Positions 51,514 through 60,084 of a stretch of DNA of 64,000 bases are shown piece after piece (within the stretch, counting starts at the first letter, position 1; the number at the start of each line of letters is the position of its first letter). The notes beneath the pieces were generated by a model. That model had not been told where the DNA came from and made no database searches. It saw only the letters and a list, made by a program, of their open reading frames with translations. The stretch is from assembly GCF_019720895.1 (NCBI RefSeq), contig NZ_JAHKSH010000004.1:1-64000 (forward strand), written 5' to 3'. The stretch comes from Microbacterium salitolerans. GTDB taxonomy: Bacteria > Actinomycetota > Actinomycetes > Actinomycetales > Microbacteriaceae. Both the position numbers and the translations under genes were made by a program.

Positions 51514-51555
51514 GCGCCCGAGCCCGACCGTCACGCGTCGGCCGGGCTCGGGCGC
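51514..51555 (-). terminator. Hairpin between the GlsB gene and the sigma factor
   Basis: A perfect 13-bp stem (GCGCCCGAGCCCG at 51514-51526 with 51543-51555) follows the GlsB stop. It probably limits read-through from the Asp23/CsbD/GlsB genes into the sigma factor. Confidence 0.6.
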
Positions 51556-51560
51556 GCCGA

Positions 51561-51827
51561 TCACTTCTTGCCGCGCCGTCCCGTCAGCGCCCCGTAGATC
51601 AGCAGCACGATGAGCGAGCCGCCGATCGCCAGCAGCCAGCTCGAGAGCGAGAAGAACGACTCGAGCCCGACGTCGAAGATCACCGATCCGAGCCACCCGC
51701 CGAGCATCGCTCCGACGACGCCGAGCAGGAGCGTGATGAACCACCCGCCCGCCTGCTTGCCGGGGAGGATGAGCTTCGCGATGGCCCCGGCGATCAGGCC
51801 GAGGACGAGGAATCCGAGAAAACCCAT
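51561..51827 (-). CDS. GlsB/YeaQ/YmgE stress response membrane protein
   Basis: This 88-residue protein has three hydrophobic helices and the family opening GFLGFLVLGLIAGAIAKLI with the central LLLGVVGAMLGGWLG. Transglycosylase-associated/GlsB proteins are common in envelope-stress loci. Confidence 0.92.
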   Translation of the reverse strand: MGFLGFLVLGLIAGAIAKLILPGKQAGGWFITLLLGVVGAMLGGWLGSVIFDVGLESFFSLSSWLLAIGGSLIVLLIYGALTGRRGKK

Positions 51828-51891
51828 GTGCGTGTCCTTTCGTAGAGAGTCGAGACGGCGGGGCGGGCAGGAGCACCCTCCGCGCCCCGTG

Positions 51892-52080
51892 TCATTTGGT
51901 GCCGGCGTCGCGGACGTCGCTCACGGCGTCCTTGACGTTCTCGGCCGCGTTCTTGAGCTTGCCCTTCGCCTGGTCGGCCTTGCCCTCGGCCACGAGCTCA
52001 TCGTCGCCTGTGACGCGACCGGTCGCCTCCTTCGCGGTGCCCTTGAGCTTGTCGGCCGCAGCCTCTGCCTTGCTGTTCAT
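51892..52080 (-). CDS. CsbD family protein
   Basis: This 62-residue, Lys/Glu/Ala-rich helical protein has the CsbD pattern DKLKGTAKEATGRVTGDDELVAEGKADQAKGK. CsbD-like proteins are made under general stress; the mechanism is unknown. Confidence 0.93.
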   Translation of the reverse strand: MNSKAEAAADKLKGTAKEATGRVTGDDELVAEGKADQAKGKLKNAAENVKDAVSDVRDAGTK

Positions 52081-52125
52081 GTCGTCCCCTTCCCTGTGAG
52101 CCGGGCCCGGTCGGGTCCGGCGTCT

Positions 52126-52143
52126 GACGGCGCCTGCGCCGTC
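52126..52143 (-). terminator. Hairpin downstream of the Asp23 operon
   Basis: GACGGCGC (52126-52133) pairs with GCGCCGTC (52136-52143) just after the end of the AmaP-like gene. A second stem (GCCGGGCCC/GGGTCCGGC) lies next to it at about 52100-52121. Together they may separate the Asp23 genes from CsbD. Confidence 0.45.
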
Positions 52144-52161
52144 GGTCTCATTCCAGGCGCC

Positions 52162-52764
52162 TCAGCGCACCCGGACGTCGGCTCTCCACGTGCTCCACCA
52201 TCCTCGGTCGGAGAGGTGGACCACAATGGGCATGTGTGTGCCCGCGAGCGCATCCCACTCGCTCACGGCGCTGTCGATGGTCGCCAGGACGCGCGACAGC
52301 GACGCCCCTCGGCGGACCGTGACGGCCAGACGGATCGCGGGCGCCCGCTGGATGCGGTACACGGTCGTCCGCGCGGCGAGGATCTCCGGTCGCACGCGCA
52401 GCGGCTCCGTCAGAAGCGCCTCCGCGACGTCGTCGTCGACGATCGTGTCTCCGCCGCGACCGGCGAGATGGACGACGGTCGTCATCCGCCCACCGCCGCG
52501 TGTCGCGAGGAACGCGATGAGCCCCGCCCCGATGAGGGCTGCGGCGCCGAAGCCGACCGCGGCCAGCGTGGACATCGCTCCGACGACCGGCACGTCGACG
52601 GTGCGCTGCGCGAGCGACGCCGCCCACGAACCGGCGGCGTCGACGACCGTGACCCCCCACGCAGGGCGGGTGGCGACGATGATCGCCGCCGTTCCGGCCG
52701 CGAGGAGGATCACGCCCGTCACGAGCAGAAGCGCCCGGTTCGCGATCCGGTTGGTCGCATTCAC
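52162..52764 (-). CDS. Alkaline shock response membrane anchor AmaP-like / DUF6286
   Basis: This 200-residue protein has two N-terminal helices (about 10-32 and 62-87) and a soluble domain like those of AmaP/DUF6286 proteins. The GTG overlaps the upstream stop (GTGA). AmaP anchors Asp23 at the membrane in Firmicutes; the same role here is inferred from gene order. Confidence 0.72.
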   Translation of the reverse strand: MNATNRIANRALLLVTGVILLAAGTAAIIVATRPAWGVTVVDAAGSWAASLAQRTVDVPVVGAMSTLAAVGFGAAALIGAGLIAFLATRGGGRMTTVVHLAGRGGDTIVDDDVAEALLTEPLRVRPEILAARTTVYRIQRAPAIRLAVTVRRGASLSRVLATIDSAVSEWDALAGTHMPIVVHLSDRGWWSTWRADVRVR

Positions 52765-53327
52765 GAGACAACTCCCTTCTCCGCCACCGTCACGGAGACC
52801 TCCGCATCGAAGCCGATCTCGTCGAGGACCTCCCTGGCCGCACGGCTGGGCAGGGCGTCGTCCACCGGCACGCCGCTGGTCGGGACGATGCGGACACGGA
52901 CGCGACGGCGACCGATCGTCGCCGAGGTCCGCGCACGATCGAGTCCACACCGTGCGCTGACGGCATCCGCCACGATGTCGGCGATCACGCCGTCGTCGAC
53001 CACCAGTGCGGTGCGGCCTCGCACCCGCGCGTGACGGCCCCGCCGCCCGGGGACGATCGACGCCGCGACGAGAAGGACTCCTGCGCCCCCCAGCGACGCT
53101 CCCGCGCCGATCGCCAGCGTGCCGGCATCGATGCGCTCGCCGAACTCCGACACTGCTCCCCGGAGTCCGTCGCGCAGATCGGGATCAAGAAGCGTCCCCA
53201 CCGCGACCACCGCTCCGGCAGCCAGGAGGGCGAGCACGGTCAGTGCGACGATGACGGCCGGCGCAGTCCGCGCAGCCTGTGTCTCACGCCGGACCACGCG
53301 GCGATAGACCGGGTCCACGATGGTCAT
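52761..53327 (-). CDS. DUF6286-like membrane protein
   Basis: This 188-residue protein has two helices (about 23-48 and 70-92) and a C-terminal domain resembling the preceding one (RVRVRIVPTSGVPVDDALPSRAAREVLDEIG). ATG and stop codons overlap neighbours on both sides, indicating co-translation. Confidence 0.72.
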   Translation of the reverse strand: MTIVDPVYRRVVRRETQAARTAPAVIVALTVLALLAAGAVVAVGTLLDPDLRDGLRGAVSEFGERIDAGTLAIGAGASLGGAGVLLVAASIVPGRRGRHARVRGRTALVVDDGVIADIVADAVSARCGLDRARTSATIGRRRVRVRIVPTSGVPVDDALPSRAAREVLDEIGFDAEVSVTVAEKGVVS

Positions 53328-53665
53328 CGCACCCTCCCCTCCTGCGGCCTCAGCGCGCGAGTGAAACGGATGTCGACGGCGTCGATCCGCCGTCCGGAGA
53401 GCTCGCCGAAGGTGTCTGTCACGGCGGATCGCACGCTGTCGGCGCGCTCGACGATGGTCGCGTGCCGCCCGGTGGCCAGCGCGACGGGCACCTCGACGGA
53501 CGCGCGCAGGCCGCGACGGTCATCGGCGAGTCGCACCGAGACGGCCTCCGTCGAGACACCGGCCGCCTCGCGGACGACGCCGACAGCGAGGCTCACGAGG
53601 GCGCGCTCCGTGATCGTGGTCCGTCCCGGGATCGTCACCTCGTCTGCTCCCCGCGCGGCGGTCAT
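53324..53665 (-). CDS. Asp23/Gls24 family envelope stress protein
   Basis: This 113-residue protein has the Asp23/Gls24 pattern: IPGRTTITERALVSLAVGVVREAAGV, a central strand SVEVPVALA and a C-terminal VDIRFTRAL. It lies in the middle of the operon, overlapping both neighbours by four bases. Shorter than the canonical family because it lacks the C-terminal tail. Confidence 0.8.
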   Translation of the reverse strand: MTAARGADEVTIPGRTTITERALVSLAVGVVREAAGVSTEAVSVRLADDRRGLRASVEVPVALATGRHATIVERADSVRSAVTDTFGELSGRRIDAVDIRFTRALRPQEGRVR

Positions 53666-53853
53666 GAGGAGGTGCGTCTTCCGCGGAGCGCATCGACGAG
53701 AGCGCGCACGTCGACGCGACCGTCCATGATCCGACCGACGACACCGCCGACGAGCATGGCGAGCGCCACGACCACTACGGCCCAGAAGCCGAGCACGATC
53801 CAGGTCACCGCCAGCACTGCGCCGACGCCGGCGCCCATCACGGTGGTGGTCAC
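53662..53853 (-). CDS. Small membrane protein, DUF2273-like
   Basis: This 63-residue protein has two hydrophobic segments (about 4-24 and 27-42) and a basic tail. In Firmicutes a DUF2273 protein of this size sits beside AmaP and Asp23. The match is by size, topology and place. Confidence 0.72.
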   Translation of the reverse strand: MTTTVMGAGVGAVLAVTWIVLGFWAVVVVALAMLVGGVVGRIMDGRVDVRALVDALRGRRTSS

Positions 53854-54299
53854 CGGACTCGCGCCTCCTGGCTCCGCTCCTCGTCATCGTCATCAGACGG
53901 GATGTGGACGTCGTTGACGGTTACGTTGACCTCGGCGACCTCCATGCCGACGAGCTCCTGCATGGCCCGGTAGATCGCTGCCCGCACGTCATCCGCAACC
54001 TTCTGGAGCGACACGGGGTACTCGGCCATGACGGTCACATCGACGGCCACCTGCTTCTCGCCGACCTCGACGCTGATGCCCTGCCCGAGATCAGTCGAGT
54101 TGAGCGCATCTCGGATCGCCCCCACGACCCGCGTGGCACCGCCCCCGAGCGCGTACACGCCGGTGACCTCTCGGGCGGCGATGCCGGCGATCTTCGCGAC
54201 GACGCCGTCGTCGATGGTCGTCTTCCCGGCGAGGCCCCCCTCGACGCGCCCGCTCGACGGTGTCGCGATCTGCTTCTCGGCTCCGGATCCGTTCGCCAT
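53850..54299 (-). CDS. Asp23/Gls24 family envelope stress protein
   Basis: This 149-residue protein is the clearest Asp23/Gls24 member: GKTTIDDGVVAKIAGIAAREVTGVYALGGG, VAVDVTVMAEYPVSLQKVADDVRAAIYRAMQELVGMEVAEVNVTVNDVHI. The acidic tail (PSDDDDEE) follows. It is the first gene of the operon. Confidence 0.93.
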   Translation of the reverse strand: MANGSGAEKQIATPSSGRVEGGLAGKTTIDDGVVAKIAGIAAREVTGVYALGGGATRVVGAIRDALNSTDLGQGISVEVGEKQVAVDVTVMAEYPVSLQKVADDVRAAIYRAMQELVGMEVAEVNVTVNDVHIPSDDDDEERSQEARVR

Positions 54300-54402
54300 G
54301 ATGATTCCCTCGGTCGTCCTGTCCCGCACGTGGCGTGCGGGGCCGCCGAATGCGGCGACACCACCAAGACGCATGATCCGGCGCACTCGTCACAATATTC
54401 CG

Positions 54403-54415
54403 GGAAGAACTTTCC
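54403..54415. promoter_or_regulatory. Inverted repeat upstream of the Asp23 operon
   Basis: GGAA-N5-TTCC lies 104 bases upstream of the first Asp23 gene. The following CCGGAATATTG (minus strand) resembles a stress-sigma -35 element. The 173-base gap 54300-54472 must hold the operon promoter, but no single match is convincing. Confidence 0.3.
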
Positions 54416-54472
54416 GACCCTCCCCCGGCGACGCGGCAGCGCGGGCCATTCCGCACGGCGACCTCACGGCGC

Positions 54473-55090
54473 TCACTCGTCGAGAATGGGCTTCCGCACG
54501 GCGTGCGGGGCGCTCCAGCGGAATCGCAGCGACAGCAGTCGCAGGGCGAACACGAGCGCGGCGACGGCCAGCGCCACCCAGGAGGAATGCCAGCCGACGC
54601 TCCAGAACACCGTGATGAGCACAGCACCGAGCATCGCCGGGAGCGCGTAGATGTCACGCGGATCGAACAGCTGAGGGTCGCGGTTGGCGACGACGTCACG
54701 TATCAGCCCTCCGCCCACACCGGTCATGACGCCGAGCAGCACGGCGGCGACGGGGTTCATGCCGTGTTCGAGCGCCTTGACGGCGCCCGTCGTGCAGAAC
54801 AGCCCGAGCCCCGCCGCGTCGCAGACGAGGAGAGGGCGCAGGAGCCTCTGCATCCGGACGTGAAGGACGTAGACGATCCCGGCCGCGATGAGCGGAGGCA
54901 GGAGATGGATCGGCTGATCGAACGCGGTCGGGCGCACGCCCAGGACGAGATCGCGCACGACTCCTCCCCCGAGCCCCGTCAGGGAGCCGAGCAGCAGGGA
55001 TCCGACGATGTCGAACCCTCGTCGTGCCGCGAGAAGCGATCCGGAGAGCGCGAAGAAGAACGTGCCGAAGAGATCGAGCGTCAGCGCCAT
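54473..55090 (-). CDS. TRIC-family cation channel protein
   Basis: This 205-residue membrane protein has seven helices in two repeats. Both repeats carry the TRIC/YadS signature: LTGLGGGVVRDLVLG and MTGVGGGLIRDVVAN. It likely forms a trimeric cation channel. The ATG at 55090 has AAGGGGA upstream. It follows tRNA-Gln but is separated from it by a terminator. Confidence 0.9.
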   Translation of the reverse strand: MALTLDLFGTFFFALSGSLLAARRGFDIVGSLLLGSLTGLGGGVVRDLVLGVRPTAFDQPIHLLPPLIAAGIVYVLHVRMQRLLRPLLVCDAAGLGLFCTTGAVKALEHGMNPVAAVLLGVMTGVGGGLIRDVVANRDPQLFDPRDIYALPAMLGAVLITVFWSVGWHSSWVALAVAALVFALRLLSLRFRWSAPHAVRKPILDE

Positions 55091-55145
55091 GTGAGATCCC
55101 CTTCTCGGCGTGCCACAGCGAGCACACGGTCCGCCACACAGAAGA

Positions 55146-55170
55146 AGACCCCCGGCAGTGCCGGGGGTCT
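55146..55170 (-). terminator. Terminator downstream of tRNA-Gln
   Basis: An 11-bp stem (AGACCCCCGGC at 55146-55156 with 55160-55170) is followed on the minus strand by TTCTTCTG, a fair U-rich tail. It lies 9 bases after the tRNA. Confidence 0.8.
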
Positions 55171-55179
55171 TTCTGAAAG

Positions 55180-55251
55180 CTGGGGTACCTGGACTCGAAC
55201 CAAGAACAACGGTACCAGAAACCGCCGTGTTGCCAATTACACCATACCCCA
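55180..55251 (-). tRNA. tRNA-Gln (anticodon CUG)
   Basis: A 72-base cloverleaf on the minus strand has acceptor TGGGGTA/TACCCCA, T-loop GTTCGAGTC and anticodon loop UUCUGGU, giving CUG (codon CAG). The discriminator is G and CCA is not encoded. It lies directly downstream of gltX. Confidence 0.95.
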
Positions 55252-55284
55252 AGGGCGCTCCGGCTCACGCCGTCACAAGTGACT

Positions 55285-55314
55285 AGCTTACCCGAAGGTC
55301 ACACACGGTGCCAA
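55285..55314 (-). promoter_or_regulatory. Putative promoter of tRNA-Gln
   Basis: On the minus strand TTGGCA (55314-55309) and TAAGCT (55290-55285) are separated by 18 bases, giving a start about 27 bases before the mature tRNA. Confidence 0.55.
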
Positions 55315-55343
55315 TTCGGGCGTGCAGCCGGGGCGTGTCGCAC

Positions 55344-56864
55344 CTACGCCCGCGACGCCAGCAGGTCGACGAGCGCCTGCAGACGCGCGATCGTGCGCTC
55401 CCTGCCGAGCAGCTCCATCGACTCGAACAGCGGCGGCGAGACCTGACGGCCGGAGACCGCCACGCGCGGCGGACCGTATGCGACGCGCGGCTTGAGCTCC
55501 ATACCCTCGATGAGGGCCGTCGCGAGCGCGTCCTGGATCCGCTCCGCACGGAAGTCTGCGTCGTCGACGAGCTGCAGGGCGGCGATCGACGCGTTCAGCA
55601 CCTCGGGGGCGTCGTCCTTCAGCTTCTCCACCGCCTTCTCGTCGTAGGAGATGTCATCGCGGAAAAGGAAGCCGAGCATGTCCCCCGCATCGCCGAGCAG
55701 CTGCATCCGCTCCTGCACGAGCGGCGCGGCGGCGTTCAGGAGCGCCCTCTCGTCGTCCGACGGCTGCGCGCCCAGAACCTCGGCCTGCTGCAGGTACGGC
55801 ACGAGTCGCTCGGCGAAGTCATCGGCCTCGAGCCTGCGGACGTGATCGCCGTTGATCGACTCGGCCTTCTTCTGGTCGAAGCGCGCCGGGTTCGGGTTGA
55901 CGTTCTCGATCTCGAACGCCTTCACGAACTCGTCGAGCGAGAACACGTCGCGGTCGGGAGCGATCGACCATCCGAGCAGCGCGAGGTAGTTGAGGAGCCC
56001 CTCGCGGATGAATCCCTTGTCGCGCTGCAGGAAGAGGTCGGCGCGCGGGTCGCGCTTCGACAGCTTCTTGTTGCCGTCGCCGAGCACGAGGGGCATGTGA
56101 CCGAAGCGCGGGATGAAGGTCGTCACGCTCGCCTCGATGAGCGCGCGATACAGCACGATCTGGCGCGCCGTCGACGGCATGAGGTCTTCTCCGCGGAGCA
56201 CGTGCGTGATCCCCATGAGCGCGTCGTCGACGGGATTGACGAAGGTGTACAGCGGGATGCCGTTGGGGCGGACGATCACGAAGTCGGGGAAGGAGCCCGC
56301 CGGGAACGTCACCTCGCCGCGGATGAGGTCATCGTACGTGATGTCCTCATCGGGGACCTTGAGTCGGAGCGCCGGCTGGCGCCCCTCGGCACGGAACGCC
56401 GCCTTCTGCTCCTCGGTGAGGTCGCGGTCGAAGTTGTCGTACCCCTGCTGCTTCGGCCGGCCGTTCGCCTCGTTGCGGGCGTCGATCTCCTCTGCCGTCG
56501 AGAAGCTCTCGTACACCAGGCCCTTCTCGATGAGGGTGTCGAGCACCTGGCGATGCAGGTCGTGTCGCTGGGACTGTCGATACGGCGCGTGCGGGCCGCC
56601 GACCTCGACGCCCTCGTCCCAGTCGATCTCGAGCCACGAGAGCGCGTCGATCAGCTGCGCGTAGCTCTCTTCGCTGTCGCGCGCGGCGTCGGTGTCTTCG
56701 ATGCGGAACACGAGCGTGCCGCCGTGGTGGCGTGCGAACGCCCAGTTGAACAGCGCCGTGCGGATGAGACCGACGTGCGGGAGGCCGGTCGGCGACGGGC
56801 AGAAGCGCACGCGCACATCGCTGCCGGTGGCCTGAGTGGTCTGGAGATCGGGTGCAGAAGACAT
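55344..56864 (-). CDS. gltX: Glutamyl-tRNA synthetase
   Basis: This 506-residue class I aminoacyl-tRNA synthetase has the signature [10 protein letters not shown] (HIGH-type) and [10 protein letters not shown] (KMSKS-type). The zinc-like knuckle is absent. In organisms without glutaminyl-tRNA synthetase it also charges tRNA-Gln with Glu for later amidation. Its position next to tRNA-Gln, with tRNA-Glu elsewhere in the window, fits that role. The ATG at 56864 matches the family start. Confidence 0.96.
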   Translation of the reverse strand: MSSAPDLQTTQATGSDVRVRFCPSPTGLPHVGLIRTALFNWAFARHHGGTLVFRIEDTDAARDSEESYAQLIDALSWLEIDWDEGVEVGGPHAPYRQSQRHDLHRQVLDTLIEKGLVYESFSTAEEIDARNEANGRPKQQGYDNFDRDLTEEQKAAFRAEGRQPALRLKVPDEDITYDDLIRGEVTFPAGSFPDFVIVRPNGIPLYTFVNPVDDALMGITHVLRGEDLMPSTARQIVLYRALIEASVTTFIPRFGHMPLVLGDGNKKLSKRDPRADLFLQRDKGFIREGLLNYLALLGWSIAPDRDVFSLDEFVKAFEIENVNPNPARFDQKKAESINGDHVRRLEADDFAERLVPYLQQAEVLGAQPSDDERALLNAAAPLVQERMQLLGDAGDMLGFLFRDDISYDEKAVEKLKDDAPEVLNASIAALQLVDDADFRAERIQDALATALIEGMELKPRVAYGPPRVAVSGRQVSPPLFESMELLGRERTIARLQALVDLLASRA

Positions 56865-56895
56865 CGTCCTCGATCCTAGTTGTGCGGCGTCCTCT

Positions 56896-58107
56896 TCACC
56901 TGCGTCCCAGCGGAGAGAGCACGGCGACGACGCCGACGATGACGAGCGCGACGAGCGCGAGACCGCCGTAGCCGATCCATACGAGGATCCCGCCCGCCGC
57001 GATCGCGCCGCCCGCACCGACCAGGTTCATCGTGAGATCGCTTCGTCCCTGCCGCCCCGTGCGCAGAACGGGCGTCGTCGCCTCCGTGAGGAGAGAGGCG
57101 CCCGCGACCGTCGACGCGCTCCAGCCGAGGCCGAGCAGCACGAGCGCGGTGGTCACGGCGGCCGCGCTGTCCTGCCCGAACGCGGCGGTGACCAGCGACG
57201 CGGCGAGCAGGCCCTGGCCGACGAGGATGGTCGCCACGCGGCCGATCCGATCGGCGAGGATCCCGAACACGGGCGACAGGCCGTACATCCCCGCGATGTG
57301 CAGGCTGATCGTGAACCCGATGATGCTGAGCGAGGCCCCGTGCTGCTCGAGATGCACGGGAGTCATCGCCATCACCGCGACCATCGTGCCGTGGGATCCC
57401 GCGACGGCGATGATCGCGTACCGGGCCGCGACGGGCCGGTCGGCGCGCGGAGCGGGACCGCCGGCAGGGCGCGACGCCTCCAGCTGCGCCGCGACCCTCA
57501 GCGGGTCCGGACGCAGGAAGAGCCCGTAGAGGACGAGCGCCGCGACCTGCGCCGCGATGGCGAACACGTACGGACCCGTGAGGGGCGGCATACCGAGGAC
57601 CTCGCCGATCGCCTCACCGGGCCCCGTGAGGTTCGGTCCGAGGACGGATCCGACAGTCGTCGCCCACACGACGAGTGAGAGGTCGCGCCCGCGCGTGGCG
57701 TCGGCCGCGAGATCGGCCGCGGCGAAGCGCGACTGCAGGTTCGAGGCCTGACCCGCGCCGATCAGGGCGAAGCCGGTGAGGAGCAGCCAGAACGCCCCCA
57801 TTGCCGTCGCCTGGACGACGACGGCGATGCCGAGGAGGGCGACGAGCATGCCCGCGGTCAGGGAGATGCGCCGTCCGCTGCGGCGCGCGGCGGCCGCGAG
57901 CGGCACGGCGAGAAGTGCGGCGCCGAGCGTCAGCCCGGCGGTCGCCAGGCCCGACAGCCCGTCGAAGCCGGACACCTGCGCCGCGAGGAGCGCACCCAGG
58001 GACACGGTGACGCCCATGGCGATGCCGCCGAGGATCTGTCCGATTCCCAGGACGACGACGGTGCGTCGCTGGATCGCTGCGACGCGCACCGCCGTCAGGT
58101 CGGTCAT
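56896..58107 (-). CDS. MFS transporter
   Basis: This 403-residue, 12-helix permease is of the major facilitator superfamily. The N-terminal half has [17 protein letters not shown] and the second half [15 protein letters not shown] as loop-2-like motifs. It starts one base after the FAH-family gene stop, so it may export or import the same compound. No substrate can be assigned. Confidence 0.85.
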   Translation of the reverse strand: MTDLTAVRVAAIQRRTVVVLGIGQILGGIAMGVTVSLGALLAAQVSGFDGLSGLATAGLTLGAALLAVPLAAAARRSGRRISLTAGMLVALLGIAVVVQATAMGAFWLLLTGFALIGAGQASNLQSRFAAADLAADATRGRDLSLVVWATTVGSVLGPNLTGPGEAIGEVLGMPPLTGPYVFAIAAQVAALVLYGLFLRPDPLRVAAQLEASRPAGGPAPRADRPVAARYAIIAVAGSHGTMVAVMAMTPVHLEQHGASLSIIGFTISLHIAGMYGLSPVFGILADRIGRVATILVGQGLLAASLVTAAFGQDSAAAVTTALVLLGLGWSASTVAGASLLTEATTPVLRTGRQGRSDLTMNLVGAGGAIAAGGILVWIGYGGLALVALVIVGVVAVLSPLGRR

Positions 58108-58108
58108 G

Positions 58109-58876
58109 TCAGCCGGCGTCGCGCACGGGATTGCGGAGGATTCCGATGCCGGGCACCTCGACCTCGACGACGTCGCCCGCGGCGAACGGGCCGACGCCCG
58201 CCGGCGTGCCCGTGAGGATGATGTCGCCCGGCAGCAGCGTGAACGCCGCCGAGACGTACTCAATGATGGCCGGAATGTCGAAGATCATGTCGCGGAAGGA
58301 TCCGCGCTGCTTCTCTTCGCCGTTCAGTCGGGTGATGACCTCGCCCGCCGCGACGTCGAAGTCGGTCTCGATGGCCGGGCCGATCGGGCAGAACGTGTCC
58401 ATGCCCTTCGCTCGCGCCCACTGGCCGTCTGCCGCCTGAAGATCGCGAGCCGTGACGTCGTTCGCGACCGTATAGCCGAACACGACACTGTGCGCGTCGG
58501 CCGCCTTCACGTTCTTCGCGATGCGCCCGACGACGACGGCGAGCTCACCCTCCCACTGGGTGTCGGCGGACTGCGGAGGACGCACGATCGCGTCGCCGGG
58601 ACCGATGACCGATGTGTTCGGCTTGAAGAAGAGCAGCGGCTCCTTCGGCACGTCGTTGCCGAACTCAGCCGCGTGGTCACGGTAGTTGCGCCCGACGCAC
58701 ACCACCTTCGATCGCGGGATCACCGGCGTCAGCAGCGCGACGTCGCGGATCGATATCCGCTCCCCCGTCGTGTCGAACCCGGCGAGCATCGGATCGCCTT
58801 CGAGCACGACGAGCTCGGCGTCGTCGACGATTCCGTACTTGATGGCGTCATTGTGGCTGAAGCGCGCGATTCTCAC
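58109..58876 (-). CDS. Fumarylacetoacetate hydrolase family protein
   Basis: This 255-residue protein is of the FAH fold. Metal ligands are in the segment EGELAVVVG, and the conserved VGRNYRDHAAEF, KPNTSVIGPGD and FGYTVANDVTARDLQ are present. GTG start. Members include acylpyruvate hydrolases and oxaloacetate decarboxylases; the family in this position is often an acylpyruvate hydrolase-like enzyme. Gene neighbours do not settle the substrate. Confidence 0.86.
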   Translation of the reverse strand: MRIARFSHNDAIKYGIVDDAELVVLEGDPMLAGFDTTGERISIRDVALLTPVIPRSKVVCVGRNYRDHAAEFGNDVPKEPLLFFKPNTSVIGPGDAIVRPPQSADTQWEGELAVVVGRIAKNVKAADAHSVVFGYTVANDVTARDLQAADGQWARAKGMDTFCPIGPAIETDFDVAAGEVITRLNGEEKQRGSFRDMIFDIPAIIEYVSAAFTLLPGDIILTGTPAGVGPFAAGDVVEVEVPGIGILRNPVRDAG

Positions 58877-58892
58877 TCACCCACCCTAACGA

Positions 58893-58929
58893 CCGGACGC
58901 CCCCTCTGGCTTGCAGAGGTGGCGTCCGG
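58893..58929 (-). terminator. Terminator downstream of ilvE
   Basis: CCGGACGCC (58893-58901) pairs with GGCGTCCGG (58921-58929) and, inside it, CCTCTG (58903-58908) pairs with CAGAGG (58914-58919). It is 12 bases after the ilvE stop. Confidence 0.7.
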
Positions 58930-58941
58930 TGCCGCGCGGGA

Positions 58942-60039
58942 TCAGGCGTCCAGGCGGTGCAGCCAGCCGTGCCGATCCTCGCGGCGACCGTACTGGATGT
59001 CCGTCAGCTCCTCCCGGAGCGAGGACGCGAGGGAGCCCTGCGGCTGCTCGTCGGAGAATCCATCGGCCTTCAGCACGCCGATCGGCGTGATCACCGCGGC
59101 CGTTCCACAGGCGAACGCCTCGACGATCTCGCCCGACGCGACCCCGTCGCGCCACTCCGACAGCGGGACCGCACGGCGCTCGATCGTGTGCCCGCGATCG
59201 GCCGCGAGCTGGAGAACCGAGTCGCGGGTGATGCCCTCGAGGATCGTGTCGGAGTCCGGCGTGACCAGCGTGCCGTCCTTCTTCACGAACACGATGTTCA
59301 TGCCGCCGAGCTCTTCGATGCTGCCGGTCGCGTCGAGGAACACCACCTGGTCGCATCCCTGCTCGGCGGCCTCTGCCTGCGGAAGGAGGCTCGCGGCATA
59401 GTTGCCGCCCGTCTTCGCCGCGCCGGTGCCGCCCTTCGCCGCGCGCGCGTAGCGCTCGCTGAGCCAGATGGAAACAGGCTTCACACCGCCGGGGAAATAG
59501 CTGCCGGCGGGGCTGGCGATCACGTAGAAGCCGTACTTGTTCGCGGGGCGCACGCCGAGGAACGCCTCCTTCGCGAACATGAACGGACGCAGGTAGAGGC
59601 TCTGGTCGGCCTGCGTCGGCACCCAGTCCCCATCGACCGCGATGAGCTCATGCAGGGCCTGGATGAAGAACTGCTCGGGCAGCTCGGGCATCGACAGACG
59701 GCGGGCGCTGCGATTGAAGCGCTTCGCATTCTGCTCGGGCCGGAACGTGTAGATGCCGCCATCGGCATGGCGATACGCCTTCATTCCCTCGAAGACCTCC
59801 TGCGCGTAGTGCAGGACGGCCGCGGCGGGGTCGAGCGAGATCGGGCCGTACGGCTGCACCCTCGGACGGTGCCAGCCGCCCTTCGCCGACCAGCAGATGT
59901 CGACCATGTGGTCGGTGAAGAAGCTGCCGAATCCCGGATCCGCGAGGATCTGGTCGCGATCAGCAGACGACTTCGCCGCGAGATTGCGCGTGACCTGAAA
60001 GGCCAGACGCTCGGGGGTGGGGGTCTCTGTGGAGGTCAT
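58942..60039 (-). CDS. ilvE: Branched-chain amino acid aminotransferase
   Basis: This 365-residue fold-type IV PLP enzyme makes leucine, isoleucine and valine from their keto acids. It has the QEVFEGMKAYR and PASPAGSYFPGG regions, the PLP lysine in KTGGNYAASLLPQ and the ELGGMNIVF segment. The ATG at 60039 has AGGAAG upstream. It is 45 bases after leuB on the same strand. Confidence 0.95.
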   Translation of the reverse strand: MTSTETPTPERLAFQVTRNLAAKSSADRDQILADPGFGSFFTDHMVDICWSAKGGWHRPRVQPYGPISLDPAAAVLHYAQEVFEGMKAYRHADGGIYTFRPEQNAKRFNRSARRLSMPELPEQFFIQALHELIAVDGDWVPTQADQSLYLRPFMFAKEAFLGVRPANKYGFYVIASPAGSYFPGGVKPVSIWLSERYARAAKGGTGAAKTGGNYAASLLPQAEAAEQGCDQVVFLDATGSIEELGGMNIVFVKKDGTLVTPDSDTILEGITRDSVLQLAADRGHTIERRAVPLSEWRDGVASGEIVEAFACGTAAVITPIGVLKADGFSDEQPQGSLASSLREELTDIQYGRREDRHGWLHRLDA

Positions 60040-60084
60040 GCGGTTCTTCCTGTCTGCGCGGTGTCTCACACGGAATCAGTTGTC

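Noticed and set aside
50347-51845. Long plus-strand frames over the sigma-factor locus
   Set aside because: They are mirror images of the minus-strand sigma, Asp23 and GlsB genes and have no start signals.
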